Below are positions 25,070-37,571 of a stretch of DNA of 64,000 bases, in pieces. Position numbers and translations under genes: made by a program. The notes below the pieces were generated by a model, which saw only the letters and a list, made by a program, of their open reading frames with translations, did no database searches and was not told where the DNA came from. Source of the stretch: Geosiphon pyriformis (lineage: Eukaryota > Glomeromycota > Glomeromycetes > Archaeosporales > Geosiphonaceae); contig JAAOMT010000436.1 in NCBI GenBank assembly GCA_016748015.1, positions 1,181,050 to 1,245,049 on the forward strand, in the 5' to 3' direction. Positions within the stretch are counted from its first letter, which is position 1, and every line of letters begins with the position of its first letter.

Positions 25070-25297
25070 CTAAAGACCAGAAAACTCTAACAATATTTCT
25101 TTATAAGATTTAGCATCTTTAACACAAATAAAAACATGATTTGGAAGCTTTACTTTATTATACAATAAGCATAATATATCTAAATATCTCTTATTATACA
25201 ATCTTTTTTTAACTGTTACTAACAAATATTTATGCATGGCTTTTATTAAATATGTGTGCAAATTAGCAAAATTTTTGCTAATAAATTCAGACAACAT
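25070..25297 (-). pseudogene. LINE ORF2 Cys/His segment after RNase H
   Basis: Reads MLSEFISKNFANLHTYLIKA, KKRLYNKRYLDILCLLYNK and LPNHVFIC. The C-L-L-x(5-8)-L-P-[DN]-H-x-F-x-C pattern is the zinc-binding segment found downstream of RNase H in these elements. The Asn in PNH is an Asp in intact relatives, again a G-to-A change. Confidence 0.75.
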
Positions 25298-25422
25298 ATG
25301 TTAATTAAGGTGTTATACTTTTGCAGTAAATAGCTAATTTATGTTTTTAATTAAATTGCTTAATATTATCTTATAACTAAGACTGACTTTTTATTAAACA
25401 CAACAAATAAAATAATACACAT

Positions 25423-26315
25423 TGTTATAATTCAAACATTTAGCAAAAAAATCATAAAATAATATAAATTATCTAATTATAATATAACACAATAATAATT
25501 CTAGAAAAGTAATAATTAATATAGTAACAAGTACTATCTTACAATAGTGGCAAGCACTAGTTTACAATAATAACTAATACCAACTGGTAATACCAATAAA
25601 CACCAGATTGAAATACCAAAAAAAAAGTATTACAATGTGTTTTTTCATAAAACTACAAACATATATATATATAATAGCTTTAATATTGAAAAAAACAATA
25701 ATATTATCTAACAAGTCATAAAAACAAATCATAAAACCAAGTTATTAAACAATTCATCCAACAGTTTTACTTTAATAATCTTCTAGTTTTTACTTTTAAA
25801 AATAAATATTCACAAAAACCTTTAATCAAAAAGAAATAAAAAAAATATTGAAAACTAAATAATTCCAACTTAAAATATTAAGAAACTTACTTGTATTATT
25901 TATTGAATAAAATTATCATTTATTAGCTGAATTTTTTGGAAGAATAATCTCTGATCAAGATTATTTACATTATTATTAATTGATAAAAGCTTTATTGTAA
26001 GAATTAAGAAAAGTACTAAAGACCATTAACATTTTGTGTTTTTAAATTAGAGAAACACATCAGACAATTGCAAAGATAGCCTTAGAAAAGACTTCAAACA
26101 GCAAATAGATTTCAGTTCAATCTTTAAAAAAAAGTACATAAATATACACAACAATTAGAAATTGAGAAATAACTTACATTATAATATCAAAGAGAAAGCT
26201 TTCAGCATAACAGTAATATTATCACACAAATAGAATTGAAAAACTCACGAGAGACTAATTATATTTAAAATAGAATATTGACAATTAAATATACTAAGAA
26301 AACCATCTCATAACA
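25423..26315. mobile_element. LTR-like repeat, copy A, inserted in LINE RNase H/C-terminal region
   Basis: 893 bp starting TGTTATAATTC and ending CTCATAACA, so it has TG...CA ends with short inverted termini. It is flanked on both sides by ACAT. Removing it with one ACAT joins the LINE sense strand in frame as QYFIC-NVYYF, matching the expected FVRDVY stretch of the family with R to C and D to N changes. It shares long blocks with copy B, for example AACACATCAGACAATTGCAA, in the same orientation. TG/CA ends with a 4-bp target duplication fit a solo LTR. It carries no coding capacity. Confidence 0.7.
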
Positions 26316-26349
26316 ACATTACAAATAAAGTATTGAGTATTGTTAAAGA

Positions 26350-26896
26350 CAACTGTGTTATTAGCCACAATATAATATTTATATACTCTATTTGGCAGAA
26401 ATAAGAAAGAACTAACAGTCTCATTTGCCATCTAATCTGTCTTTTTATTGCTTAAAATTTCTAAATAACTTTTGATTTTTACTTACTTGACTAAAAAATT
26501 CTTATTTCTTATTAAATTTGTAATATGTTTTTTCTCTATTCAATAATAGTTACAAAAATCAGGCATCACAAAATTTTTCTTAACAATACAAACATTAATA
26601 GCTGTCTGGCTATTTAAATGCAAAATTATTATACAAGACAAAAAAATATACTTCAAAAACAAAACAACAGTCTGTAATTCAATCAAAGTTAATAACTGAA
26701 AATTATTTATTCCAATTCTAATATCCATATTTACAGCTAAAAAATACACAACAGCTTTACTAGCAACATTAACAAAACCTATGTTTTTTAAAGAACTGTT
26801 TGTATATATCTTAATAGTACCAAACCAAACCTCATGCAAGTATTTATACACATTAAAAAACTTGTTAGATTTTAGAACACTTAAACCATATGACAT
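26350..26896 (-). pseudogene. LINE RNase H domain (decayed)
   Basis: The 26896-26540 frame reads VWFGTIKIYTNSSLKNIGFV, where intact relatives have YTDGSL with the first catalytic Asp. LTLIELQTVVLFLKY carries the conserved Glu helix. LHLNSQTAINVC corresponds to the LDSQAAID block, again Asp to Asn. Continuing through a broken frame to about 26350 gives VKVKSYLEILSNKKTD, the decayed W-V-K-V-x-G-H-x-G-x-x-G-N-E-x-A-D motif. At least two catalytic Asp residues are lost, so the enzyme is dead. Confidence 0.85.
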
Positions 26897-27236
26897 GTTA
26901 GTTTAAACAGAACTACTTAAAAGTGTTTCAATATTATGCAGAAATTTTGACACCAATTTGAACCAAAATAGTACAAAACTCTTAAAATTTAATCTTTTTT
27001 AATAGTAAAATGTTTTCTAATTCATCATACTACTCTTTTTGTTTAAAAGCTTATTACTAAATATTATTCCAAATTTTTTTAAAGAGCAAACTAAATTGTA
27101 ATACAAAAACTCTTCTAAAATGTCTAACATCAAAAATCTTTCAGGATTACAAAATACATTAGACAAATTATTACCTAAAAACAAACTATTGCCCAAAAAA
27201 ATTCTTACTATTTTAGCTAAAAAATTATTAACAGAA

Positions 27237-27491
27237 CTAATATAAAACTTTATAAGGCATTGTAAAAAATTTGAAAGAGTTCAGCCCAAAACTTGCAAAG
27301 TCCAAAAATCTGTAACAAAACAATTTTTCAAGAATATTTAGAGCATTAAAAAAATTTACCACAGATGTTAATTTATTTTTGGTCTGTATCTGTTTAAATA
27401 ACTTTAAATTATAAAGAGAAGAATAATACAACACTTTACTTAAAAAATCACATGGTAGATTGGTTTTAGATTTAAGACTCTTTCTAATCAT
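27237..27491 (-). pseudogene. LINE ORF2 segment between reverse transcriptase and RNase H
   Basis: Reads MIRKSLKSKTNLPCDFLSKV, YNLKLFKQIQTKNKLTSVVN and LFCYRFLDFASFGLNSFKF. It corresponds to a conserved block of Rhizophagus-type LINEs (L-x-x-F-x-Q-x-Q-x-x-x-K-L then H-R-F-L-D-L). The reverse transcriptase itself should lie between here and about 29400 but is too decayed for me to mark a catalytic box. Confidence 0.6.
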
Positions 27492-29443
27492 AACATTTTA
27501 CTTACAACACATATTAGATAAAACAAAATTAAATTGAAATCTATAGCTAATAATAAACTATAAGACAGCTAATACCAAATAAGAAAACTGTTTATCTGTA
27601 ATAGCTTTTCTAAGCACCAAATTAACAAAAAATTAAACATCAAAATAAGTTTTAACCAAACTTGGCTTTAATAATCTCTCAGTTAATAAAAAAAATTTTA
27701 AATATTTGTGCACTTTACTTTTTTTAACAATTAAAATTAATAAGTTACTGATTTTCAAAGAAACAATTTTGATACTTTAATTAATAAGAATGGTTATTGT
27801 TTTTTTATTGTTTATTAAAATATTATTGATTATAAAAAATTTGCTTGTAATGTTCAAAACATATTGTGTAAAAGTCTAATAATTTTTAATCCAAATTGTG
27901 TTATTTACAAATATATTAGCTGCAAAAAAAAAATCATTTTATTATTATTCTTAATTCTGTTTAACTTGGCCATAAACTTAGTATTAATCCAATATTTACA
28001 CAAATGTTTATATTTTTTAACCTTATATAAGAATAGATCATAAAAAATCTTCTAAAAAGAAACAAAAATACTTTATTCTAATTTAACCTATTATGTATTT
28101 TATAGTCATTTAAGAAACCAAAATCAGTTATTATTTTATTAATTTTATTTTTATATATGCTATAAAAAAATTTAATAAACTGATCACACATCTTGATTTA
28201 TTACAAACTAGCTCTTAAGTAATATTATCTACTCAAGTTATATGATTTGTACATATTCTATAAGACCAACTATAGTTTTCTATTCTTTTTCAAAGTATTT
28301 TTAATTAAAGATCCAATAACAACACAAAAAACTGAATTGAAGTGCTCTTTAATACTGAAAAATTGTTATCCTAGAAAACACCAAACTTACTATATACAGA
28401 TAAAATCTGATTTAAAAGAATTTTAGATAGAATTTTTCTGGCTGTTTTAATTAATACAATAGTTTAAGTGTTTGTTAAAACTTTATATTAATTATAAAAC
28501 TTAAGGATTATTAAGACTCATGCTTTTTTCTATAGAATAGAAACATTACCAAGAGATAAATATGTATTTAAAAGTTCTAAAAAACATTTTATCACAGTAT
28601 TACTACTATGTTTTTAAAGTTTATTAAGAATATCAAATAGTTTAACAGTTTTGTTATTAAGCAGATCATTAATAATCACAATTAATTTTTTTATACTGAT
28701 TTTTTTTATTACTTCAGAAAAAGCATTATTATTTATATAGTCTAATAATATATATTTGTGAGCTCAAAAATTATATATTATTATAAGCATAACTTACTTT
28801 CTTGTTTAGCTTCTTATAATTTTGTTGACATTAAGCTTAATTTTTTCTGGATTTAAAACCAACTTACTTTTTATTATCAAGTAATCCAAAACCACTTTGT
28901 AAAAAAGCTAATCTAAAATACTACTTATTATACTTTTTTTATCAGAACAAAAACTTTTTATGTATTTTTTAATTGTCTTTCTGATAGATGCTTTTTTAAC
29001 TATTCTTAACTTATGAAACTTGGACTTTCTGTATTTTTTTCAGACCGTTAACAATTGTTTAAAAATGTTTAATAACTTTTTACTATTTCAAATCATATTT
29101 ATGATCTTAAAAACTTCTTTACCATCCAAAAATAACTATTTTTTAACAAACTAATTAAATTTAATCATGTTATTTAGGCTCAATTTCTTAACAATTTTGG
29201 CAATTAGTATTTTCAATCCAAAAACTATCTGTTTTTTGAACACTAAAACTTATTAAACTAAAGTTTAGAGAATGTTTTATTAGCTAATTTTACTATTATT
29301 ATTTTTAACAGCTCTCATATAACATCTAAATTTTTACAAACTTTAGTTTTTGAAAACTTATTTACTACTGTTAAAAACTTGACAAAAAAACACTCCTTAA
29401 ATCATAGTTATTTGGCACTATTTGTATTTTTGAATTTAAATTT

Positions 29444-29641
29444 TTAGTAATTTTTGTTAGTTTGCTTGCACATACTATTTAAACAAAAATTTAGAAAATT
29501 ACTCAAATCAATCAAAACCAAAACTGTCTTGTAATTAGTATTGAAAAAATCAAAAACAAAGCTGATTTCATAATTGGCTACTATTAATAACAAACTTTTA
29601 CTCACAAAAATATAATTTATAGTCTTTTTAACACTTCTCAA
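29444..29641 (-). pseudogene. LINE apurinic-type endonuclease, C-terminal part (decayed)
   Basis: Reads KKTINYIFVSKSLLLIVANY followed by FFNTNYKTVLVLIDL. In active APE-type endonucleases this is x-I-D-Y-[IV]-x-V-S and S-D-H or N-T-D-H-R. Here Asp is Asn and His is Tyr, so the catalytic pair is lost by transitions. Confidence 0.75.
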
Positions 29642-30201
29642 ATTGCTCTAAGTAGAAACTTTGAATAATAGATGCTTATTAAATAAATTAACCAATCTTA
29701 AATCCAAACAGAACTTAAAACTTATACTTTTTTTAGGCCTATTTTTATTAAAATCTTTATTTAAGACCACAAAAATGCTAAAATTAACTGTTTTAATAAT
29801 ATAAAAGTTAACTTTTATAGTTTAATCAAACCTAACTTCAACAAAAGCACCAGCATATAAACCCAAAATTTTAACTAAAAGTCTGTCTTTGAAGAAAAGC
29901 TGTATTAAAATAATTTAACCAGAAATTTTTTCTATCTTAGAAATATGTTAAGCCAGATAATTGTTTATAACAATAGTTATACTAATGTCAAGAAAATTTT
30001 TATCCAAACCAGATGTAAAAATCCATATTCTATCAAACTTATTTACAATTTATGGCTTAACACTAGATCTTAACTTTGTTTCTGTAACAATAAAAACCAT
30101 ATTATCCAAACTTTTATGTCAATAAACAATGTTTTTTTGCTTTATAGAAACATTAATACTCTGCATATTACATGTAGTAAACTTTTATAATAAATCAGTT
30201 A

Positions 30202-30432
30202 TTAAGACAATGAAAGTATTAAAAAGTCCAAGTCAGAACACAATTGATTTAATCTCACTAAAACAAAATTAACTGAAACTTTAAGAGCCACTAATTTTAA
30301 TATCAAACCATCTACTTTGGTGGTCAAAATTTTTGATCTACTCAAATTCAAATCTAAAACCTTTTTATTTACAATTAAAGAAAAAAAAACAAAAAATACA
30401 GATAAATTATCCAAAACTATATTCAAATCCAA
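30202..30432 (-). pseudogene. LINE coiled-coil region near the ORF1/ORF2 junction
   Basis: Reads MDLNIVLDNLSVFFVFFSLI, then KVDGLILKLVALKVSVNFVL and RLNQLCSDLDFL, a heptad-like segment seen just before the endonuclease in this LINE family. Frame is open for 76 codons. Confidence 0.6.
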
Positions 30433-31140
30433 ATTCGAATTTAATAATACAGATACAGTAGAAGAAAAAAAATTGAAAATTAGGTACCAAGAGTACTAAA
30501 TTCACAAAATTTAATCTTTACACAATAATTGACACTTGATCTGCCAAAAGCTCTAAGAAGCTTTCAAAAACACCAAGTAAGCACTAATAAATAAGTTATT
30601 TTAAATAACCAAAAGACTTTTTTTAATATATAATATATTAGAAAAAGAAAATCCAGAACCAGAGGAAGTATTATCAAAAAAAACAGCAAGCAAAACTACT
30701 TGAGTCTAAGATTTGCTACTGAATACAATAGAACAAGAAATAGAAACATTTTTTTTATCATAAAACCTGGCCAACTAAAGATAATTTTCTTCTAAAGCAA
30801 TTCTTTTATAAATTTTTTTAAAAAGCAAGACAAATGTACTTAATGTATTATACTTTAAATCTAAATATTTAAAACACCTGCACTTTTTACAACAAACTAA
30901 ATCTAACCTAACCCAAGAGAATTTTATATTACCAAAAATTGGCTCTGTTCAAAAAACAGTTTCAAGTTTCTCATTTATTTTAAAACCAATTACAATGCAA
31001 TAAATCTTATTGCCAATATTGAATAATTAGTTAATAATACAAGTTTTTCTACCAGTCTCTTTTAATAAAGCACTTAGATTATAAGTAGTTATTCTTATAA
31101 ACAAAATAAACAAAAGTGCCTTAAAGTAATTCTTAGACAT

Positions 31141-31962
31141 TGTTACAGTTCAAAAATTTAATAAGAATTATAAATAATATAAATTAGCCAATTATAAAAT
31201 AGTACAGCAACAATTTATAAAAAGAAAAAAAATTGATTTACAAATAACAGCAAGTACTACCATATAATAGCAGTAAGCATTATTATGCAAAAGCAGCAAG
31301 CACTATTTTACAATAGCAGCAAGCACTATTTAGAAATAACAAAAATAGAGTATTACAAAACGTTATTTTGTAAAACAATAATTATATATATATACAATAG
31401 TTTTTAATGATGAAGGATCAAACAACTTCAACTCAAAGCAACAAATATCTAAATAAAATTTTATTCAAAAAGAATTAATAAAAATAATAAATTGAATTAA
31501 CATCACAATTATAAGATTAACAATAGAATTTACATATCCTCTTTAACAAATGAAACTATCATTCTATCTTTGAAACCTTTGGAAGAATAATTCCTGATCA
31601 AAATTATTTACATAGTTACTAATTAAATTGAAAAAGCTTTATTATATACTTAGAAAAATTGCAAAAAAGCTATTAATATTTTGTGTTTCTAGATTAAAAA
31701 AACACATCAGACAATTGCAAAGATAGCTTCAGAAAAGACCCCAGACAGCAGATAGATTTTAGATTAACTTCTGGAAAGGAATATACAATATACAAAGACA
31801 ACTAAAATTAAAGAAAAAACTTATATCACAACTTCAAAAGAAAATCTTCAATACATTATTATTAATATCCAACACATAAAATCGAGGAATTCACAAAAGA
31901 CTAATTGCAATTAAAATGGAATATCAACAATTAAAATATACCAAGAAAACTTTCTTATAACA
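31141..31962. mobile_element. LTR-like repeat, copy B
   Basis: 822 bp, beginning TGTTACAGTTC and ending TTATAACA, with ACAT on both sides. It matches copy A (25423-26315) end to end with many A/T-biased differences and small gaps. It sits inside the ORF1 region of the same LINE in the same orientation as copy A. The sequence between the copies is LINE, not gag-pol, so the two are separate insertions and not the two ends of one element. Confidence 0.7.
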
Positions 31963-32144
31963 ACATTTAAACATCTTAATTTTCCATAGTCTTAATTATG
32001 TATACAGAATTCTTCTTAATCAATAATGATTATTTTAATGCTAAATAATTAGTCTGACTTAATTCAGCAAATTTTATTATAGTTTTTTGCTACAGCCTAA
32101 TAAGTTGTAATTAAATTGACATTATTTCATCATACTTAATTACT

Positions 32145-32748
32145 GTGACAATAATCATTTTTTTAGGTGTATTCATAAGAATTTCTTTAATAATTACAGT
32201 TCAATCTGAACATATTTTTTGTCTTTTAATATTATTGTTTATGATAATTTCCTTTTTTTTAGCCAATAATGTGGTCTTCTTTATACTTTCTTCTAATATA
32301 AATCTTAATCAGATAATCTCTTCAAATTTTAAAAAAATAGTAACTTCTTTAAAACTATTGATTAATAAAAATAACTTTTTGATTGTCTGTGTTTTAGCTG
32401 TTGTTAATTTGTCTTTTATTGTTAACATATTAATATCCAAAGTAAAAAAATTTTTACAGTCATTTCAACTTAAGTTTTTATTATTTTAAGATTAATCCAT
32501 CTTTTGTTAAAAGAAATATTAAAAGAAAAAAGAAAAAGTCTCTTATCTTTATCTACTTTATAGTTAATAATACCAATAAAAAAACCACAATTCAAACCAG
32601 AATTAATTTTTTTAGTCTTAAAAATTGTTGCAGCTAAGCCAAGAAAAAAATTATTACTAATACTTATTAATATACTATTAACTTTATTGTTTCTGAATTT
32701 ATTATTTATATTTGAGTATACATTATTGTTAAAACTAGATTTAAACAA
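32145..32748 (-). pseudogene. LINE ORF1 fragment (decayed gag-like protein)
   Basis: On the minus strand 32748-32470 reads LGLAATIFKTKKINSGLNCG, FFIGIINYKVDKDK and ISFNKRWINLKIIKT. The next part, 32450-32145, reads DINMLTIKDKLTTAKTQTIK then KLFLLINS, with stops. This fits ORF1 of the Rhizophagus-type LINE (ALDINLxAVxxxxxxxKTQxIRKxFxxxNGFGxA). Substitutions are dominated by G-to-A and C-to-T. Confidence 0.65.
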
Positions 32749-32760
32749 AGAAATTTTATT

Positions 32761-35529
32761 ATTATTACCAAAGTGTTTGATATTATTTACAGAAACTCTC
32801 TTTTTTTAGAAAAAAATATCTCCAACAGAATTATAAAAAACTCTTTTGAACACATTTTTTTTAAACATATTGCTATTTAAAGCAGCTTTTAGATTCACTA
32901 TAAAAAAATTATTAGCTTAAAAAATATTGAGAGTATTGTAACTAGAAAAAATAAAAACAAAAAACTTTTTTTTCAAAAAATTGTTCTTTAATATAAGAGA
33001 GAAAAAAGTTTTATTTTTATTTTTTAAAGAAAGTTTTGGTTTTTAATTGTTTTAAGTAATTTTTTTTAATACTTTTAATGCTTTTAAATAATAAAAGCAA
33101 TTATTTTTTAAAGTATAAACTTATTTGTTTAAAAATTAATAACTGTTATTAATAATAATATAACCAAAAAAAAGTTTGCAAAAAATATTATATACAGTTT
33201 TATTAAAATTATTTTTACTTAAAAGTTAAGAAAAATAAAAGATAATATAAAAACTTTAATAATAAAATAGTTTTTTTTAAACAAATCTTTATTTTTAAAT
33301 AATAATTTAAATATTTTTTATGCTTTTAATAATATAAAATTAATTCAAAACATAATATAACAAAATTTATAATAGTTAATACTAAATTTAAAACAGATAA
33401 CAAAAATAAAATTCTTTTAAACTTTTTAAGACAAAAAAAATAAATACTAGAAAATTCAATATACTATTATTAAATATATTAGTTATAATACTAAAAATAA
33501 GAAAAAAAAATTCTATTTTTTTTTTTTAGGTTTAAAATAAAATAATATATTATTATTATTATTAAAAAAAAATTGAAAGTTATTATTAAAAAATTTTATT
33601 AATTTGTTAATTATTAAAAAAAAAACTTTATAAAAAAGTACAAACAATTAACAAAATGTTTTTATTAATAAATAAAATTAAAAAATCTTTAATTTTAAGA
33701 AATTATTAGATTAATATTTATTTTGTTATATTATTAAAAAGTTTATAGTTAAGATTTTTTGTAAAAAAATTAATTTTTACAACAAAATAATTACATATTA
33801 TTAAAAATTTTTGTAAAAAAATTAATTTTTATTATAAATTCAATAATATAAACAATTTAAAATATAAAGTGATATTTTGAAAATAAATTAACTTATTAAA
33901 AGTTTAATAACTTTTATTAATAATATAGTTAACAACAATTTAATATTAATAAATATTAAAAAAAATAATTAAAGTTTTTAATAATATTGTTTATTTTATT
34001 ATTTTAAAAGAACAATTTCTTAAAAAAATTATTAGATTTTATGTTTATATTACTAATAAAAAAAATTAATATTAATATTTTAATATCAAATTATTTGGTT
34101 TTTTATTTATTTTATATATTAATAATATTTTTTCAGTATTAAAACAATTTTTTTTGTTTCTTTTTTTAATCATGTTTATAATAAAAATATTTATTGTATT
34201 TAGCTTTTTAAATAAAAATAGATTCAAAAAAAATAAATTAAAAAAAAATAAATTAAAAAAAACTACAAAAGAAAAAAAGTATCATAATATTTTTTTAAAT
34301 TTTTTTATAATTAAAAATTAATTTTTAATGAAATTTTATTTTATAATAATAAAATACTTATATTATTGTTATTTTTTATAATAATAATAATTAAATTTTT
34401 TTTAGTTTAATACAATAATTAAATATTTTAAATCAAATATAATTTATACTTTTTTTATATATAATTAATTATTTAAACTAATTAAAACTATATTATATTA
34501 AATTTATTAAAGTAAACTTATTTAAAATTATTATTTTTTATATCATAAAAAAAACTTTTTTCTTTTATATTTCTTAAATTTTACAAAAAACATTATTTTG
34601 ATAAAAAAAATTTTGTTTTTTTTTGGTTATTTTTTAATATTTTTAAAAATATAATAAAATTAAAAATTAAAAAAAACAATTTCCAATAATATATTATTAT
34701 TATTACTTAGAACATAATTAAATATTTAAACTTTGTATAATAGTTAATTCAAAAAAATATCAAATAAAACAATAATACAACAAGTAAAATATTTATTAAA
34801 AAAACAATTTAATAACTTATTTAAAAATTATATATTGATTATATTTTATGTTTTAAAAATATAATAAAATATTATTATATTCAATTATAGAAGCATTAAC
34901 AATAAACTAATTAAGAAAAATAATTAATATAGAGTTTAAAAAACCGAAAAAAAAATAATTAAGTTTATTTAAAAAAAATCTAGCAGATTTTATTAAAGTT
35001 TAATATTAAAAAAATATTATTATTATTTATAAAATAATATAAAAATAAGTAATAGTTAAAATATAGCATAAATTAATTAATAACATAATAAAACTTATCA
35101 AATTATATAATATCAAAAATTCCAAAAATATTAGAAAAAAGTTCAAGAATTTTAAGAATACTAAAAATTCCAAAATGCCAAAAATTTTAGAAAAAATATA
35201 AAAATTACTAAAAATTTCTGAATTTTATATTACAAATACATATATATATATATATATAATAATAAAATTAAAAACAAAAAAAACAATTAAGTTTATTAAA
35301 TTTTTATTAAATAATTTTAATAATTAGAAATTTAATATTTGAAATAAATATTTTTTAATAAATTTATGATTCAATTATTTACTATTTAATATTTTATAAA
35401 ATACTATTTATCTTGTTAAAAACTATTTATATTTATTTAATACAATTAATATCAATTTAATATTATTAAAATAGTATTAAAACAAAATTTTTTAAATATA
35501 ATTATTAATAAAATACTAATTTTTATTTA

Positions 35530-35586
<57 letters not shown>

Positions 35587-37100
35587 TTAATTTAAAAAAA
35601 ATATTAAGATTATAATATTAAAGATTATTTAATAAAAAACACAAAAACAAATATAAAATTAATTTATTAGATTGCTTATTAAAAGAGTAAAAAACACTAA
35701 AATAACTAATTACTATGTTAAAAAAAATTAAATATTAAGTGTTATTAATTATTATTAATAAAATTTTGTCTATTTTACCAAAAATTTAATTAATTAAATC
35801 TTTTAAATACTCAAACTTTTAGATTTATTAACAAATTTAAAATATTAACTTACAAATTAATAAATTATATAATTTTTTATAACAATAGTAATTTTAAAAA
35901 ATTATTTTACAAAACAAAAAGAATAGAAACAAAAACAATAATAATAAATAACACAAAAAATTTAATAATTTTAAAGTAATAAAAAATAAAAAATTAGCAA
36001 GCTAAATTTTAATAATAATATTTAAAAAAACCTAAAATACAAATTTTATACAAAATAATTTAATATTAAAAACTAACTATATATTAATAAAACTATATAT
36101 AAACTAAAAAACAATCTTAATATAATTTAATTTAATTTTTAAAAAAACTTTAAATAATAAAATAAAAATTAATAATTGTTTTTAAGTATTATTAAAAATA
36201 ATATCATTAAAAACAGAAAAAAAAATTTTGTTTTTTATTTAATTAATTTAATTCTTAAATTAAATAATTTAATAAGCCAATTATATACAAAATTATAACT
36301 TGTTTTACTTTTAAAATCAACAATAATTGATTAAAAACTAATATATTAGACAATATAACCAAAGATTAACATGTTTTTATTGTTCAAAATAAAAAATTGT
36401 TTTTTATTTATAGTTTAATAAAATTAAGTATTATAATTAATATAAATAACATAAAATTAATAAAAAAACAAAAAACTAAATTTTTATTTTTTATAAAAAA
36501 AAAACAGACTTTAAACAATAAAATTCATATTAAAACATTAAAAAAATTTTTAAAATTTTAAAAAAATTGTTATTAGTTATAATAAAAATTTAGAAGTTTG
36601 TTTTTTAATTGTTTTAATTTTTTAACTATTTAAACAACAATAAAAGATAAAAAAAAATAACTTAATTATTAGTATTTTATTAAAATAAAATAAAAATCAT
36701 ATTAAAATTGTTTTAAGTAAGTTTTTTTAAAGAAACTTTAAAAAAAAAAGACTTTTAATTAAAAATACAAAATATTATAAATATTTTATTAATAAAACTA
36801 TTATTAATTGCTTTAAAAAACAAAAAAGCTACAACTTTTTTATTTTTTGCTTTAGATGTAATTATAAAAATATAAAATTAAATTATAAATATAATTTAAA
36901 TTATTTTTGCTTAATAATAATTATATTAAAAATTTAAAAATTTGATATTTATTATTATTTATTAAATATGTAGATTTTTATAATAAAAATTAATACTGTT
37001 TATATGTATATTCAAATTTTTAATGATTTTTTAAAATAATAATGTAAAATTTTCTTGTCAAATTGGTTTTCAATTAAAAAATTTTTAGAATTCAATTCAA
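32761..37100. other. AT-rich desert, right part, older repeat remnants
   Basis: No gene is supported. It includes an inverted copy of the LINE 3' UTR repeat at about 33720-33860, and a direct copy of the LINE-end sequence at about 34390-34510 that matches about 24520-24640. A degenerate short-motif region with ccaaaaat/ttagaa units lies at 35090-35260, and an (ATT)n tract at about 35530-35587. Composition changes abruptly to ordinary gene-flank DNA at about 37080-37100. Confidence 0.6.
35090..35260. repeat. Degenerate short-motif repeat (CCAAAAATNTTAGAA-like)
   Basis: Loosely repeated units of AAAATTCCAAAAAT and TTAGAAAAAA. The reverse complement of a similar block is at about 57365-57475, on the far side of the second gene island. 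It ends in a short (TA)n tract. Confidence 0.6.
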
Positions 37101-37571
37101 TATGAAGTTATATGGGGCACCACGTGGTTGAAATCTCGCAAACAAAGCGTCACTTTATGTCACATAAATAGATCGACATTATTCGATCGCTAGGTGAGAA
37201 ATTTTGAAGTCATGGCCAACTTTACAATTTGGGAAATTTGAGTCTAGAAAATGTTGATCATCTTAAAGGGTTTTGTTAAAATTTTATCGCACACAAGGTA
37301 CGATCACAAGTTTACAACGTGGCGACTACGTGGCCCATAACGTGATGCTTGGGGAAGGTATTGTACTCAAGAAAGGGACTTCTAGATTGGGTGAATATAA
37401 CAGATATGCAGAGAAATTGCCATGTTGTCTCACATACATCTTTGTTGGTTAGCAAAGTTTAGCCACTAGAATATTATCATTAGACTCACTTTATCCCGAA
37501 GCTATTTCTGCTGAAGAATTGGATTGTTTTTCGGGAACCCAATTTTCCTTTTCTAGTGTTTCTCTGAACAA
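37101..37571. promoter_or_regulatory. Upstream region of the PKA regulatory subunit gene
   Basis: The first GC-normal DNA after the desert. It contains several ACGTGG strings (for example CACCACGTGG near 37117-37127 and TACGTGGCCC near 37327). I cannot assign a binding factor. Confidence 0.4.

Larger units (their letters stand above)
24170..32760 (-). mobile_element. Decayed LINE (non-LTR retrotransposon), interrupted by two LTR-like insertions
   Basis: Read on the minus strand the pieces follow LINE order: ORF1 (32748 down to 32145), an ORF2 N-terminal coiled region (30432-30202), endonuclease end (29641-29444), the connection after reverse transcriptase (27491-27237), RNase H (26896-26350), a Cys/His segment (25297-25070), the C-terminal domain (24858-24660) and an AT-rich 3' UTR (24560-24170). 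Stop codons are scattered through it. Residues expected at active sites are replaced in the way C-to-T and G-to-A changes would do: TDGS to TNSS in RNase H, NTDHR to NTNYK in the endonuclease. The family resembles LINEs abundant in Rhizophagus. Element ends are approximate. Confidence 0.8.

Noticed and set aside
25423-31962. One LTR retrotransposon with 5' and 3' LTRs at the two repeat copies
   Set aside because: The DNA between them is a minus-strand LINE, each copy has its own ACAT flanks, and copy A alone can be removed to restore the LINE frame.
32145-32489. Plus-strand 114-codon hydrophobic ORF
   Set aside because: It is the antisense of LINE ORF1; the minus strand gives the recognisable protein.
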